A DNA stretch of 64,000 nucleotides from Sphingomonas sp. (GTDB taxonomy: Bacteria; Pseudomonadota; Alphaproteobacteria; Sphingomonadales; Sphingomonadaceae). Each line of letters starts with the position of its first letter. The stretch's first letter is position 1. The notes below the pieces were generated by a model. It was not told where the DNA came from. It ran no database searches and was given only the letters and a program-made list of their open reading frames with translations. The position numbers and the translations under genes were made by a program. The DNA lies in the NCBI RefSeq assembly GCF_017304635.1, contig NZ_JAFKMA010000001.1, positions 186,001-250,000 on the forward strand, given 5' to 3'. Positions 35,906 to 44,422 of this stretch are shown here, one piece after another.

Positions 35906-38157
35906 TCGCCGCGGCGATCCTGCTGGCCGGCATGGCGCGGTTCGATTGCGTCGTCGCCGGGCCAGGCGGTGCGGTGGCGGCCGACCTGCTGGCGGCCCGA
36001 TTGGCGGAGCGAACCGGACGCGCGGTGTCGCGTGAACCGTGCCGGCGGATGCTGCTGATCGCTCCGACGCCCGCGATCACCGCGCAATTGCCGCGAGGAG
36101 CGAGGGGCGAGTGGCAGCGAGTCCGTCCGCGTCGTCAACCGGCCGAGGGCTATGCGGTGCGACGCGTGGGCGAGATGACCGTGATCGCCGCGCCCCGGCT
36201 GCGCGGGCTCGTCTACGGCGCGGGGTGGGCGTTGCGCGCGCTACGCGGGGACAACAGGCTGGCAGGGGCGATGCGGATCGATGCCGCGCCAGCCTATCCG
36301 GCGCGGCTGACCCAGATCGGCTATCGTGCTAAGAACAATACCTACGATGCCTGGACGCTGGCGATGTTTCAGCGACGGATCGAGGATCTCGCGCTGTGGG
36401 GAGCAAGCGGGGTGCAGGTGATCGCGCCGGTGTCCGACGATGCGGCGGCCAGCTCGCTGTTTCCGGCACCGCCGTTGCCGACGCTCGCCGGGATCGGCCG
36501 GATCGCGCATCGGCTGGGGATCGATTTCGCGCTCTATTACCCGCTGCTCGGCGATTACGACAAGTCGGGGGAAACGGCGGCGGAGATGGGCCGGCTCCGC
36601 GATCTGCTCGCTTCCTTGCCGCAGGTCGATGCGCTCTACATTCCGGGCGGCGACCCTGGGCACAGCCCGCCGCCCACGCTGTTTCGCGTCGCGCGACAGG
36701 CGGCCGAGTTCGCGCGCGCAGCCAATCCGGCGACCCGGCTGTGGGTATCGACGCAAGGGTTCGATGCCGCGGGATACGAGGCGTTCTACGCCGAACTGGC
36801 GAAGCGGCGGGACTGGCTGACCGGCATCTTCGTGGGCCCGCAATCGCGCGACCCGCTGCCGCGGCAACGCGCGCGCATCCTGGCGCGCTATCCGGTCGAG
36901 CTCTATCCCGACATCGGCCACACGATGCACGCGCAGTTTCCGGTCGATCGCTGGCACCCGGCGTTCGCTCTAACGGAGGGACGGGAGCCGATCGACCCGC
37001 GCCCGGTCGCGTTCGCCGCGATCTTCCGCCGCTTCGCTCCCTTGTCGCAGGGGTTCGTGACCTATTCGGAGGGGGTCAATGACGACGCCAACCAGTATCT
37101 CTGGATGCGGCTCGGATGGACGCCACAAACCGATCCGGCGTCGGTGATGGCGGAATACGGGCGCACCGTCGTCGGCGACGAACGCGCGGGCGCGCTGACG
37201 GTCGCGCTCGAGCGGAACTGGGTGGGCGACCCGGCCGGCAATGACGGCATCGACGCGACGCTGGCGATGGCGGACGGGCTGCGCGGCGACGGGTGGCAGG
37301 CGGACAGCCTGCGATATCGCACAGTGTACGATGCGCTGGTTCGGGCGCGACTGATCGCGGCGCGGGCACGCGATGCGGCGGCGACGATGGCGTTGAGGCG
37401 CGGTGACGCCGATGGTGCGCTGGCGGCCTATTCGACGCCGGATGGTCAGCGCGCGACGAAGCTGCGCAACCGCCTGTTCGCGTTGGCGGCGCGCTTGTAC
37501 GCCAAGGCGCGGCTGCAGCTCAGCGTGCCGCTCTATGGCGCGTCGGATGTCGAGCGCGGCGCCAATCTCGATCGCGTCGACGTGCCGCTCGACGATCGCA
37601 CCTGGTTGACGCCACGGATCGCGGCGGCGCGGGGCGATCGGACGGCACTCGCGCGTCTGGCGGATAATGCGCGGGCGAGCGAAGGCGCGCTCTACGACGA
37701 CCTCGGCGATCCCGATCACGAGCCGCATCTGGTGCGCGGGCAAGGGCTGACAACCGATCCGCAAGGCTTCGCGACGGCGATCGACGGCATCGCCGACCGC
37801 ACGCCGGCGGACGGCTGGCGCCTGTCGCAGATCAGCTATGCCGAGACGCTCTACGACGCGCCGCTGCGGTTACATTATGCCGGGCTCGACCCGCGTCGCG
37901 CCTATCGCCTGATCGCGACTTGGGCGGGCGAGGATTACGCGCTGCCGATGCAGCTCGTCGCCAACGGCACGATCGAACTTCATCCCTTCCGCCCTCGGAC
38001 CGGCAATCCCGAGACAGTCGAGATCGCGATCCCGCGCGCCGCCACCGCGCGCGGCACGCTCGACCTCGCGTGGCGACGACCGCCTGGCATGGGGGGCAGT
38101 GGACGCGGCCACCAGATCGCCGAAACCTGGCTCATCCCTGAAGGAGCGACAAAGTGA
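35902..38157 (+). CDS. Unclassified putative glycoside hydrolase, 751 aa
   Basis: I do not recognise an established CAZy family. Residues about 1-115 look like the alpha/beta accessory domain placed before GH20/GH67/GH84 barrels (YAVRRVGEMTVIAAPRLRGLVYGAGWALRAL, the strand-helix pattern ending in 'GLxYG'). A TIM-barrel-like domain starts near residue 137 (QIGYRAKNNTYDAW, then LYYPLLGDYD, YIPGGDPGHSPPPT at about 248, YPDIGHTMHAQFP at about 335, TYSEGVNDDANQYLW at about 387). The end (AYRLIATWAGEDYALPMQLV) suggests a beta-sandwich. Acidic residues in GGDPGH and SEGVNDD are candidate catalytic groups. The N-terminal hydrophobic stretch is weak as a signal. GTGA overlaps with GH92 and GH29 place it firmly in the glycosidase operon. 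Confidence 0.8.
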   Translation: MIAAAILLAGMARFDCVVAGPGGAVAADLLAARLAERTGRAVSREPCRRMLLIAPTPAITAQLPRGARGEWQRVRPRRQPAEGYAVRRVGEMTVIAAPRLRGLVYGAGWALRALRGDNRLAGAMRIDAAPAYPARLTQIGYRAKNNTYDAWTLAMFQRRIEDLALWGASGVQVIAPVSDDAAASSLFPAPPLPTLAGIGRIAHRLGIDFALYYPLLGDYDKSGETAAEMGRLRDLLASLPQVDALYIPGGDPGHSPPPTLFRVARQAAEFARAANPATRLWVSTQGFDAAGYEAFYAELAKRRDWLTGIFVGPQSRDPLPRQRARILARYPVELYPDIGHTMHAQFPVDRWHPAFALTEGREPIDPRPVAFAAIFRRFAPLSQGFVTYSEGVNDDANQYLWMRLGWTPQTDPASVMAEYGRTVVGDERAGALTVALERNWVGDPAGNDGIDATLAMADGLRGDGWQADSLRYRTVYDALVRARLIAARARDAAATMALRRGDADGALAAYSTPDGQRATKLRNRLFALAARLYAKARLQLSVPLYGASDVERGANLDRVDVPLDDRTWLTPRIAAARGDRTALARLADNARASEGALYDDLGDPDHEPHLVRGQGLTTDPQGFATAIDGIADRTPADGWRLSQISYAETLYDAPLRLHYAGLDPRRAYRLIATWAGEDYALPMQLVANGTIELHPFRPRTGNPETVEIAIPRAATARGTLDLAWRRPPGMGGSGRGHQIAETWLIPEGATK

Positions 38158-40064
38158 CCGACCTGACCCGCCGCAGCCTCGTCGCGTCCGGCCTGGCGCT
38201 GTCCGCCGCGCCGGCGCTGGCCCGTGCCGACGTGGCGCCGCCCGCACCCTGGGGCGCCGTCCCCTCCGCGCGGCAATGGGCGTGGCATAAGCGCGAGCGC
38301 TACGCCTTCGTCCACTTCTCGATCAACACCTTCACCGACAAGGAATGGGGCTATGGCGATGAAAGCCCGGCGCTGTTCAATCCGACCGATTTCGATCCCG
38401 ACCAGATCGTCGCGGCGGCGAAGTCGGCGGGGCTGACCGGGCTGATCCTGACGGCCAAACACCATGACGGCTTCTGCCTGTGGCCGACGCTGCTGACCGA
38501 GCATTGCATCCGGAATTCGCCGTACAAGGGTGGCAAGGGCGATATCGTCGGCGAACTGGAGCGCGCGGTCCGCCGCGCCGGGCTGTCGTTCGGCCTGTAC
38601 CTGTCGCCGTGGGACCGCAACCACGCCGAATACGGCCGCCCGGCTTATGTCGATTATTACCGCCAGCAGGTCGTCGAGCTTTGCACGCGCTACGGCGAGT
38701 TGTTCGAGTTCTGGTTCGACGGCGCGAATGGCGGCGACGGCTATTATGGCGGGGCGCGCGAGACGCGGAAGATCGACGCGCCGCGCTACTACGACTGGCC
38801 GTCGATCATCCGGCTGGTTCACCGGCACCAGCCGATGGCATGTACGTTCGATCCGCTCGGCGCCGATATCCGCTGGGTGGGCAACGAGGACGGCGTGGCG
38901 GGCGATCCGTGCTGGCCGACCATGCCGAACCATCCCTACGTCCAGGCCGAAGGCAATAGCGGGGTGCGCGGAGCGCCGCTGTGGTGGCCGGCGGAGACCG
39001 ACGTGTCGATTCGCCCCGGCTGGTTCTATCATGCCGACGAGGATGCGCGGGTGAAGACGCCCGAGCGGCTGGTGCGGCTTTACGATGAGTCGGTCGGGCG
39101 AGGAACGAACCTCAATCTCAACCTGCCGCCCGATCGGCGCGGGAGGATCGCCGATGCCGATTTGGCGTCGCTTGCGTCGTTCGGCGCGGCGATGCGCGCG
39201 ACGTTCGCCAGTGATCTGGCGCGAGGAGCCGTCGCGCATGCCAGTGCGTCGCGTGGCGCGCGATTCGCGCCGTCGCGCGTGCTCGACGGGGATCGCGAGA
39301 GCTATTGGTCGACCCCGGATGACGTCACCACGCCCAGCCTCACGCTCGATCTCCCGCCGGGGCGGTCGTTCGACCTGATCCGGTTGCGCGAATATCTGCC
39401 GCTCGGCGCCCGCGTCACACGGTTCGCGCTCGATGCCGAGGTCGATGGCGCCTGGCGGACGCTGGCCGAGCATGACTGCATCGCGGCGCAGCGACTGATC
39501 CGCTTGCCGCAGCCGATCGCCGCGCGACGCGTGCGGCTGCGCATTCTCGAGGCGCCCGTCTGCCCGGCGGTCAGCGAGGTCGCGCTGTTCCGCCAAGTCG
39601 CACCGACGCCTGTCGCGGTCGCGCGCGTGAGCGATCCAACGGTGCTCTCGAATACGCATTGGTCAATAGTGACGGCGTCGGGAGGCGATGCCCGACGATC
39701 GATCGACAGCGACCCAACCACCGCCTGGGTCGTGCCGGCGCCGAACGCCGTCCGGCCAGCCAGCGTCACGATCGATCTCGGCACGCCGGAAGCGCTTGCC
39801 GGCTTTTCGCTGACTCCGAGCCGCGCCGTCATGACCGGCACCGCACCGCCGCGCGGCTACGTCGCGGAGACGAGTATCGATGGCAAGGCATGGGCCATGG
39901 CCGCGATAGGGGAGTTTCCAAACATCGCCTACGCTTTGTCGACGCAGCGCATCGTTTTTGCGGTGGCACGACCGGCGCGATTCCTGCGGCTTACCTTCGC
40001 TGCGACCGCTATCCCCGCCGAGAAGCTCGGTATCGCCGAGATCGGTGCTTTCGTCGCCAAATAA
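38154..40064 (+). CDS. GH29 alpha-L-fucosidase with C-terminal F5/8-type domains
   Basis: Removes alpha-linked fucose from glycans. The 636-residue protein has a twin-arginine signal (LTRRSLVASGLALSA), then a GH29 barrel with YAFVHFSINTFTDKEWGYG, TAKHHDGFCLWP and the nucleophile Asp189 in FEFWFDGANGG. This pattern suits the GH29-B subfamily, which prefers alpha-1,3/1,4-fucose, as found on plant core GlcNAc and Lewis antennae. After about residue 345 come one or two discoidin (F5/8C)-like modules that probably bind carbohydrate. GTG 38154 overlaps the previous stop and has AAGGAG 7 bases upstream. Free fucose would feed the next four genes. Confidence 0.93.
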   Translation: MTDLTRRSLVASGLALSAAPALARADVAPPAPWGAVPSARQWAWHKRERYAFVHFSINTFTDKEWGYGDESPALFNPTDFDPDQIVAAAKSAGLTGLILTAKHHDGFCLWPTLLTEHCIRNSPYKGGKGDIVGELERAVRRAGLSFGLYLSPWDRNHAEYGRPAYVDYYRQQVVELCTRYGELFEFWFDGANGGDGYYGGARETRKIDAPRYYDWPSIIRLVHRHQPMACTFDPLGADIRWVGNEDGVAGDPCWPTMPNHPYVQAEGNSGVRGAPLWWPAETDVSIRPGWFYHADEDARVKTPERLVRLYDESVGRGTNLNLNLPPDRRGRIADADLASLASFGAAMRATFASDLARGAVAHASASRGARFAPSRVLDGDRESYWSTPDDVTTPSLTLDLPPGRSFDLIRLREYLPLGARVTRFALDAEVDGAWRTLAEHDCIAAQRLIRLPQPIAARRVRLRILEAPVCPAVSEVALFRQVAPTPVAVARVSDPTVLSNTHWSIVTASGGDARRSIDSDPTTAWVVPAPNAVRPASVTIDLGTPEALAGFSLTPSRAVMTGTAPPRGYVAETSIDGKAWAMAAIGEFPNIAYALSTQRIVFAVARPARFLRLTFAATAIPAEKLGIAEIGAFVAK

Positions 40065-40120
40065 TACTCTTGCTATAAAAACTATTTTGACTGATGAAAT
40101 ACGCAAGAGAGAGGGTGGGC

Positions 40121-40861
40121 ATGCGCTTCGATGACAAGGTCGCGCTCGTCACGGCAGCGGGCAATGGCATCGGCCGGGCGGTCGCGGAGCGGCTGCGCGA
40201 CGAGGGCGCGCGCGTCTGGGCGCTCGATCGCGATGCCGCGGCGCTGGCGACGATCGCCGGTGTCGAACGGGTGACGATCGACCTCACCGATGCGGAGGCG
40301 GTTGCGGCATTGCCTGATCGCGTCGGTCCGGTCGACGTCATCGCCAATATCGCGGGATTTGTGGCGGCAGGGGACATCCTGACGTGCAGCGATGCCGACT
40401 GGGCCTTGTCGTTCGACCTCAACGTCACCGCGATGCATCGCGTCATCCGCGCGTTCCTGCCCGGCATGCTGGCGCACGGCGGCGGTGCGATCGTCAACAT
40501 GAGCAGCATCGCGTCGAGTGAGAAAGGCATCCCCGGCCGCTATGCCTATGGCGCGTCCAAGGCGGCGGTGATCGGGCTGACCAAGTCGATCGCGGCGGAC
40601 TTCGTCGGTCGCGGTATCCGGTGCAACGCGGTGTGTCCGGGAACGGTCGAGACGCCTTCTTTGCGCGAGCGGATTGCCGCGCAGGCGAGTGCCACCGACA
40701 GTTCGGTCGACGAGGTTACTGCGGTCTTCGTCGCGCGCCAGCCGATGGGTCGCCTCGGCCGCGCGGACGAGATCGCCGCGCTCGTCACGTATCTTGCCAG
40801 CGACGAAGCTGGCTTCACCACCGGCGCCGTCCACGTGATCGACGGCGGCTGGCTGACATGA
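40121..40861 (+). CDS. SDR dehydrogenase, probable 2-keto-3-deoxy-L-fuconate dehydrogenase
   Basis: A 246-residue short-chain dehydrogenase: NAD-binding TAAGNGIG near the N-terminus, NIAGF, and catalytic Ser (NMSSIAS) with YGASK. Segments such as CPGTVETPSL and FVARQPMGRLG resemble the BDH2/DHRS6 group, which includes the 2-keto-3-deoxy-L-fuconate dehydrogenase of Xanthomonas. The adjacent hydrolase and fuconate dehydratase support that role; L-fucose dehydrogenase is the alternative. ATG 40121 is preceded by a GAGAGGG ribosome site. The gap of 56 bases after the fucosidase may hold its own promoter. Confidence 0.85.
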   Translation: MRFDDKVALVTAAGNGIGRAVAERLRDEGARVWALDRDAAALATIAGVERVTIDLTDAEAVAALPDRVGPVDVIANIAGFVAAGDILTCSDADWALSFDLNVTAMHRVIRAFLPGMLAHGGGAIVNMSSIASSEKGIPGRYAYGASKAAVIGLTKSIAADFVGRGIRCNAVCPGTVETPSLRERIAAQASATDSSVDEVTAVFVARQPMGRLGRADEIAALVTYLASDEAGFTTGAVHVIDGGWLT

Positions 40862-40871
40862 AGGCATTGCC

Positions 40872-41717
40872 ATGAAGCTGCTGCGCTATGGTCCGATCGG
40901 CGAGGAACGCGCCGGTCTTCTCGATGCGGACGGGGCGATCCGCGCGTTGCCCGAGGCGCTGGGCGATCTTGGTGGCGCGCGGCTGACGCCCGCCGGCCTG
41001 GCGGAGATTGCGGCGCTCGATCCGGCCGCGCTGCCGGTCGTGCCCGGCAACCCCCGCATCGGCGCCTGCATCGCGCGGCCGGGCAAGTTCGTCTGCATCG
41101 GACTCAATTATTCGGATCACGCCGCCGAGACCGGTGCCCAGCCGCCCGCCGAGCCGATCGTGTTCGGCAAATGGACCAGCGCCGTGGTCGGGCCGGACGA
41201 CGACGTCATCATTCCGCGCGGGTCGGAAAAGACCGACTGGGAGGTCGAGCTCGGTGTCGTGATCGGTAGTGCGGCGCGCCATGTCGATGCCGCCGACGCG
41301 CTGGCGCACGTCGTGGGCTATTGCGTGGTCCACGACGTGTCGGAGCGCGCGTTCCAGCTCGAGCGCGGCGGGATGTGGGACAAGGGCAAGGGGTGCGACA
41401 GCTTCGGCCCGATCGGCCCGTGGCTGGTGACGACCGACGACATTCCCGACCCGCAGGCATTGCGGCTGTGGCTGGAGGTGGACGGGCATCGCTATCAGGA
41501 CGGCACCACCGCCAACATGATCTTCACCGTCGCCGAACTGGTCGCCTATGTCAGCGGGTTCTGCACGCTGGAACCTGGCGACATCATCGCGACGGGCACG
41601 CCGGCCGGTGTCGGGCTTGGGCAGAAGCCGCCGGTGTTCCTGCGGCCCGGCCAGACCGTGCGGCTCGGTATCGACGGGCTCGGCGCGCAGACCCAGCGGA
41701 CGGTCGCCGCAGCATGA
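40872..41717 (+). CDS. Fumarylacetoacetate hydrolase-family protein, probable 2,4-diketo-3-deoxy-L-fuconate hydrolase
   Basis: A 281-residue FAH-fold enzyme. Its divalent-metal site is visible in FVCIGLNYSDHA, TDWEVELGVVIG (acidic ligands) and VGYCVVHDVSERAFQ; KGKGCDSFGPIGPWL and ATGTPAGVG are further family landmarks. In the non-phosphorylated L-fucose route this enzyme splits 2,4-diketo-3-deoxy-L-fuconate into pyruvate and L-lactate, fitting its place between the dehydrogenase (10 bases upstream) and fuconate dehydratase (ATGA overlap). Confidence 0.88.
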   Translation: MKLLRYGPIGEERAGLLDADGAIRALPEALGDLGGARLTPAGLAEIAALDPAALPVVPGNPRIGACIARPGKFVCIGLNYSDHAAETGAQPPAEPIVFGKWTSAVVGPDDDVIIPRGSEKTDWEVELGVVIGSAARHVDAADALAHVVGYCVVHDVSERAFQLERGGMWDKGKGCDSFGPIGPWLVTTDDIPDPQALRLWLEVDGHRYQDGTTANMIFTVAELVAYVSGFCTLEPGDIIATGTPAGVGLGQKPPVFLRPGQTVRLGIDGLGAQTQRTVAAA

Positions 41718-42991
41718 CGCGCATCGTCGGGATGCGAACCGTGGACTTGCGGTTCCCGACCAGCCTGGCGCTGGACGGGTCCGACGCGATGAATCCCGAC
41801 CCCGATTATTCGGCCGCTTATGTCATTCTCGACACCGACACGCCGGGCCTCGCGGGACATGGCCTGACCTTCACGATCGGTCGCGGCAACGAGGTGTGCA
41901 TCGCCGCGATCGAGGCGATGCGGCATCTGGTGATCGGGCTCGATCTCGACTGGATCGCCGCGCATCCGGGCGAGATGTGGCGGCGGTTGACCGGCGATAG
42001 CCAGTTGCGCTGGATCGGGCCGGACAAGGGCGCGATGCATCTGGCGACCGGTGCGGTCGTCAACGCGATCTGGGATTTGTGGGCGAAGGCGGCGGGCAAG
42101 CCGCTGTGGCGGCTGGTAGCCGACATGACGCCGGCGGAGATCATCGCCGCGATCGATTTCCGCTATCTGACCGACGCGATCACCCCGGATCAGGCGCTCG
42201 CGCTGCTGACGGAACGCGCCGCCGGCAAGGCGGAGCGGATCGCGCGGCTCCAGCGCGAAGGCTATCCCTGCTACACGACCTCGGCCGGGTGGCTCGGCTA
42301 TCCCGACGACAAGCTGCGCCGCCTGGCCCGCGAGGCAGCCGCGGCCGGGTTCGAGCATGTGAAGCTGAAGGTCGGCCGCGACCTTGACGACGATGTCCGC
42401 CGCGTGCGCATCGCGCGTGATGAGCTCGGGCCCGACCGGCGGCTGATGATCGACGCGAACCAGGTGTGGGAGGTCGGCCAGGCGATCGAATGGATCAACG
42501 CGCTCGCCTTCGCCGATCCGTGGTTCGTCGAGGAACCGACCAGCCCCGACGATGTGCTGGGCCATCGCGCGATCCGCGACGGCATCGGCGGGATCCGCGT
42601 TGCGACCGGCGAGATGTGCCAGAACCGCATCCTGTTCAAACAGTTCATGGCGGCGGGCGCGGTCGATGTGGTCCAGCTCGATGCGTGTCGCGTCGGCGGG
42701 GTGAACGAGGCGCTGGCGGTGCTGTTGCTGGCGGCGCGGTTCGACTTGCCGGTCTGTCCGCATGCCGGCGGGGTCGGGCTGTGCGAATATGTCCAGCATC
42801 TGTCGATGATCGATTACCTGTGCTTCTCCGGCACGACCGACGGGCGCGTCGCGGAATATGTCGATCACCTGCACGAGCATTTCGTCGATCCGTGCATCGT
42901 CGAACACGCCGCCTATCGCGCGCCCGCTCAGCCGGGCTATTCGATCGAGATGAAGCCGGAGACGCTGGTCGATTATCGCTATGTGCCATGA
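41714..42991 (+). CDS. fucD: L-fuconate dehydratase
   Basis: Enolase-superfamily enzyme that removes water from L-fuconate to give 2-keto-3-deoxy-L-fuconate, in the cytoplasm. The 425-residue protein has the K-x-K motif (Lys217, Lys219 in HVKLKVG), metal ligands in DANQVW, VEEPTSPDD and ATGEMCQNR, and the catalytic His in CPHAGGVGL. This arrangement matches the characterised Xanthomonas L-fuconate dehydratase. The ATG at 41714 overlaps the upstream stop. Confidence 0.94.
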   Translation: MTRIVGMRTVDLRFPTSLALDGSDAMNPDPDYSAAYVILDTDTPGLAGHGLTFTIGRGNEVCIAAIEAMRHLVIGLDLDWIAAHPGEMWRRLTGDSQLRWIGPDKGAMHLATGAVVNAIWDLWAKAAGKPLWRLVADMTPAEIIAAIDFRYLTDAITPDQALALLTERAAGKAERIARLQREGYPCYTTSAGWLGYPDDKLRRLAREAAAAGFEHVKLKVGRDLDDDVRRVRIARDELGPDRRLMIDANQVWEVGQAIEWINALAFADPWFVEEPTSPDDVLGHRAIRDGIGGIRVATGEMCQNRILFKQFMAAGAVDVVQLDACRVGGVNEALAVLLLAARFDLPVCPHAGGVGLCEYVQHLSMIDYLCFSGTTDGRVAEYVDHLHEHFVDPCIVEHAAYRAPAQPGYSIEMKPETLVDYRYVP

Positions 42992-43048
42992 CGTCGCGGT
43001 CTGTCGGCAATAAGCTCGACGGCGCGAGGAAATAGGAGAGGGGGGAAG

Positions 43049-44323
43049 ATGACCGCTGGAACCGGACGCCGCTACGTTCCCGCCATCGTCCTGACCGTGT
43101 CGCTGTTCTTCCTGTGGGGGATGGCGAACAACCTCAACGATATCCTGATCGCGCAGTTCAAGCGCAGCTTTACGCTTACGGATTTCGAAACCAGCTTCGT
43201 TCAGCAATCCTTCTATGTCGGGTATTTCCTGTTCGCGATTCCGGCGGCGATCGTCGCGCGGCGGGGTGGATACAAGGCGGCGATCGTCACCGGGTTGCTG
43301 CTATACGCGGCCGGCGCGTTGCTGTTCTATCCGGCGGCACGGTTCGCCGAATATCGCTGGTTCCTGGCGGCTCTGTTCGTGATCGCGAGCGGTCTGGCGT
43401 TCCTGGAGACGGCGGCGAACCCGCTGGTCACCGAACTGGGCGCGCCGGAGGGGGCCGCGTGGCGGCTGACGCTCGCGCAGGCGGCGAACCCGCTCGGCAC
43501 GGTCACCGGCGTCCTGATCGGGCGATTCTTCATCCTGTCCGACTTGCCCGCCGACCCAGCGCGGATCGCGACGCTAAGCGCGGCCGAGCGCGCGGCATTG
43601 CTGCGCGCCGACGTCGCCGCGGTGCAGGCGCCGTACATCGCGATCGGCGTCGTAGTGCTCGCGTTCGCGCTCGCGGCGGCACTGATCCGCTTTCCCGAGC
43701 GGGCCGAGGTGGAGACCAACGGCCAGGGCGGCGGCGCGCGCGATGTCGCGCAGGCGCTGCGCGATCCACGGCTGCGCTTCGCGGCGGTCGCGCAATTCTT
43801 CTATGTCGGCGCGCAGGTCGGCCTGTGGAGCTACACGATCCGCTACGCCCAGGCGAACGTGCCGGGGATGAGCGAGCGTACCGCCGCTGACTATCTGTTC
43901 GCCAGCTTGGTCCTGTTCGGATTCGGCCGGTTGGCGGGCTCGGCCCTGATGCGCCGCATCGCGCCGCCGCTGCTGCTCGCCGCCTTCGCGCTCGCCAGTC
44001 TGACCCTCGCGATTGCCGCCGCGCTGATCGGCGGCGAGGCCGGCCTGTGGGCGCTGGTCGCGACGAGCTTCTTCATGTCGGTGCAGTTCCCGACGATCTT
44101 TGCGTTGGGTATCGAGCGGCTGGGGCCGCTGCGGCGCGCCGGGTCGTCGATCATCGTGATGGCGGTGATCGGCGGCGCGGTCGTCACCGCGATCATGGGG
44201 CGCGTGTCGGACCTCGCGAGCATCGATCGCGCCATGCTGGTGCCGGCGGTCTGCTTCGTCGTCGTGCTGTTGTTTGCGCGTCGCGTTCGCAGTAGCGCGC
44301 CCGTTGCGATGCGCGTTCATTAA
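43049..44323 (+). CDS. fucP: L-fucose:H+ symporter, MFS family
   Basis: A 424-residue membrane protein with about 12 helices. MANNLNDILIAQF near residue 25 and LAFLETAANPLV near 115 correspond to the E. coli FucP segments holding the proton-coupling Asp and Glu, and both acidic residues are present. The family also contains glucose and GlcNAc transporters, so the substrate is inferred from the adjacent fucose genes. The start ATG 43049 is preceded by GAGAGGGG. A terminator follows about 50 bases after the stop. Confidence 0.88.
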   Translation: MTAGTGRRYVPAIVLTVSLFFLWGMANNLNDILIAQFKRSFTLTDFETSFVQQSFYVGYFLFAIPAAIVARRGGYKAAIVTGLLLYAAGALLFYPAARFAEYRWFLAALFVIASGLAFLETAANPLVTELGAPEGAAWRLTLAQAANPLGTVTGVLIGRFFILSDLPADPARIATLSAAERAALLRADVAAVQAPYIAIGVVVLAFALAAALIRFPERAEVETNGQGGGARDVAQALRDPRLRFAAVAQFFYVGAQVGLWSYTIRYAQANVPGMSERTAADYLFASLVLFGFGRLAGSALMRRIAPPLLLAAFALASLTLAIAAALIGGEAGLWALVATSFFMSVQFPTIFALGIERLGPLRRAGSSIIVMAVIGGAVVTAIMGRVSDLASIDRAMLVPAVCFVVVLLFARRVRSSAPVAMRVH

Positions 44324-44376
44324 TCGCCGCCCCACCCCCTTTACGCCGCTGCTTTTCGCTGCTTGACCGACGTTGA

Positions 44377-44403
44377 GGCCGGACGCGATCCGGCCCTATT
44401 TTA
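44377..44403 (+). terminator. Rho-independent terminator after fucP
   Basis: A 7-bp stem GGCCGGA/TCCGGCC with loop CGCGA is followed by CTATTTTAG. It closes the fucose transcription unit and separates it from mbfA, whose start lies 20 bases further on. Confidence 0.75.
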
Positions 44404-44422
44404 GTCATTCAGGAACCAGCAT

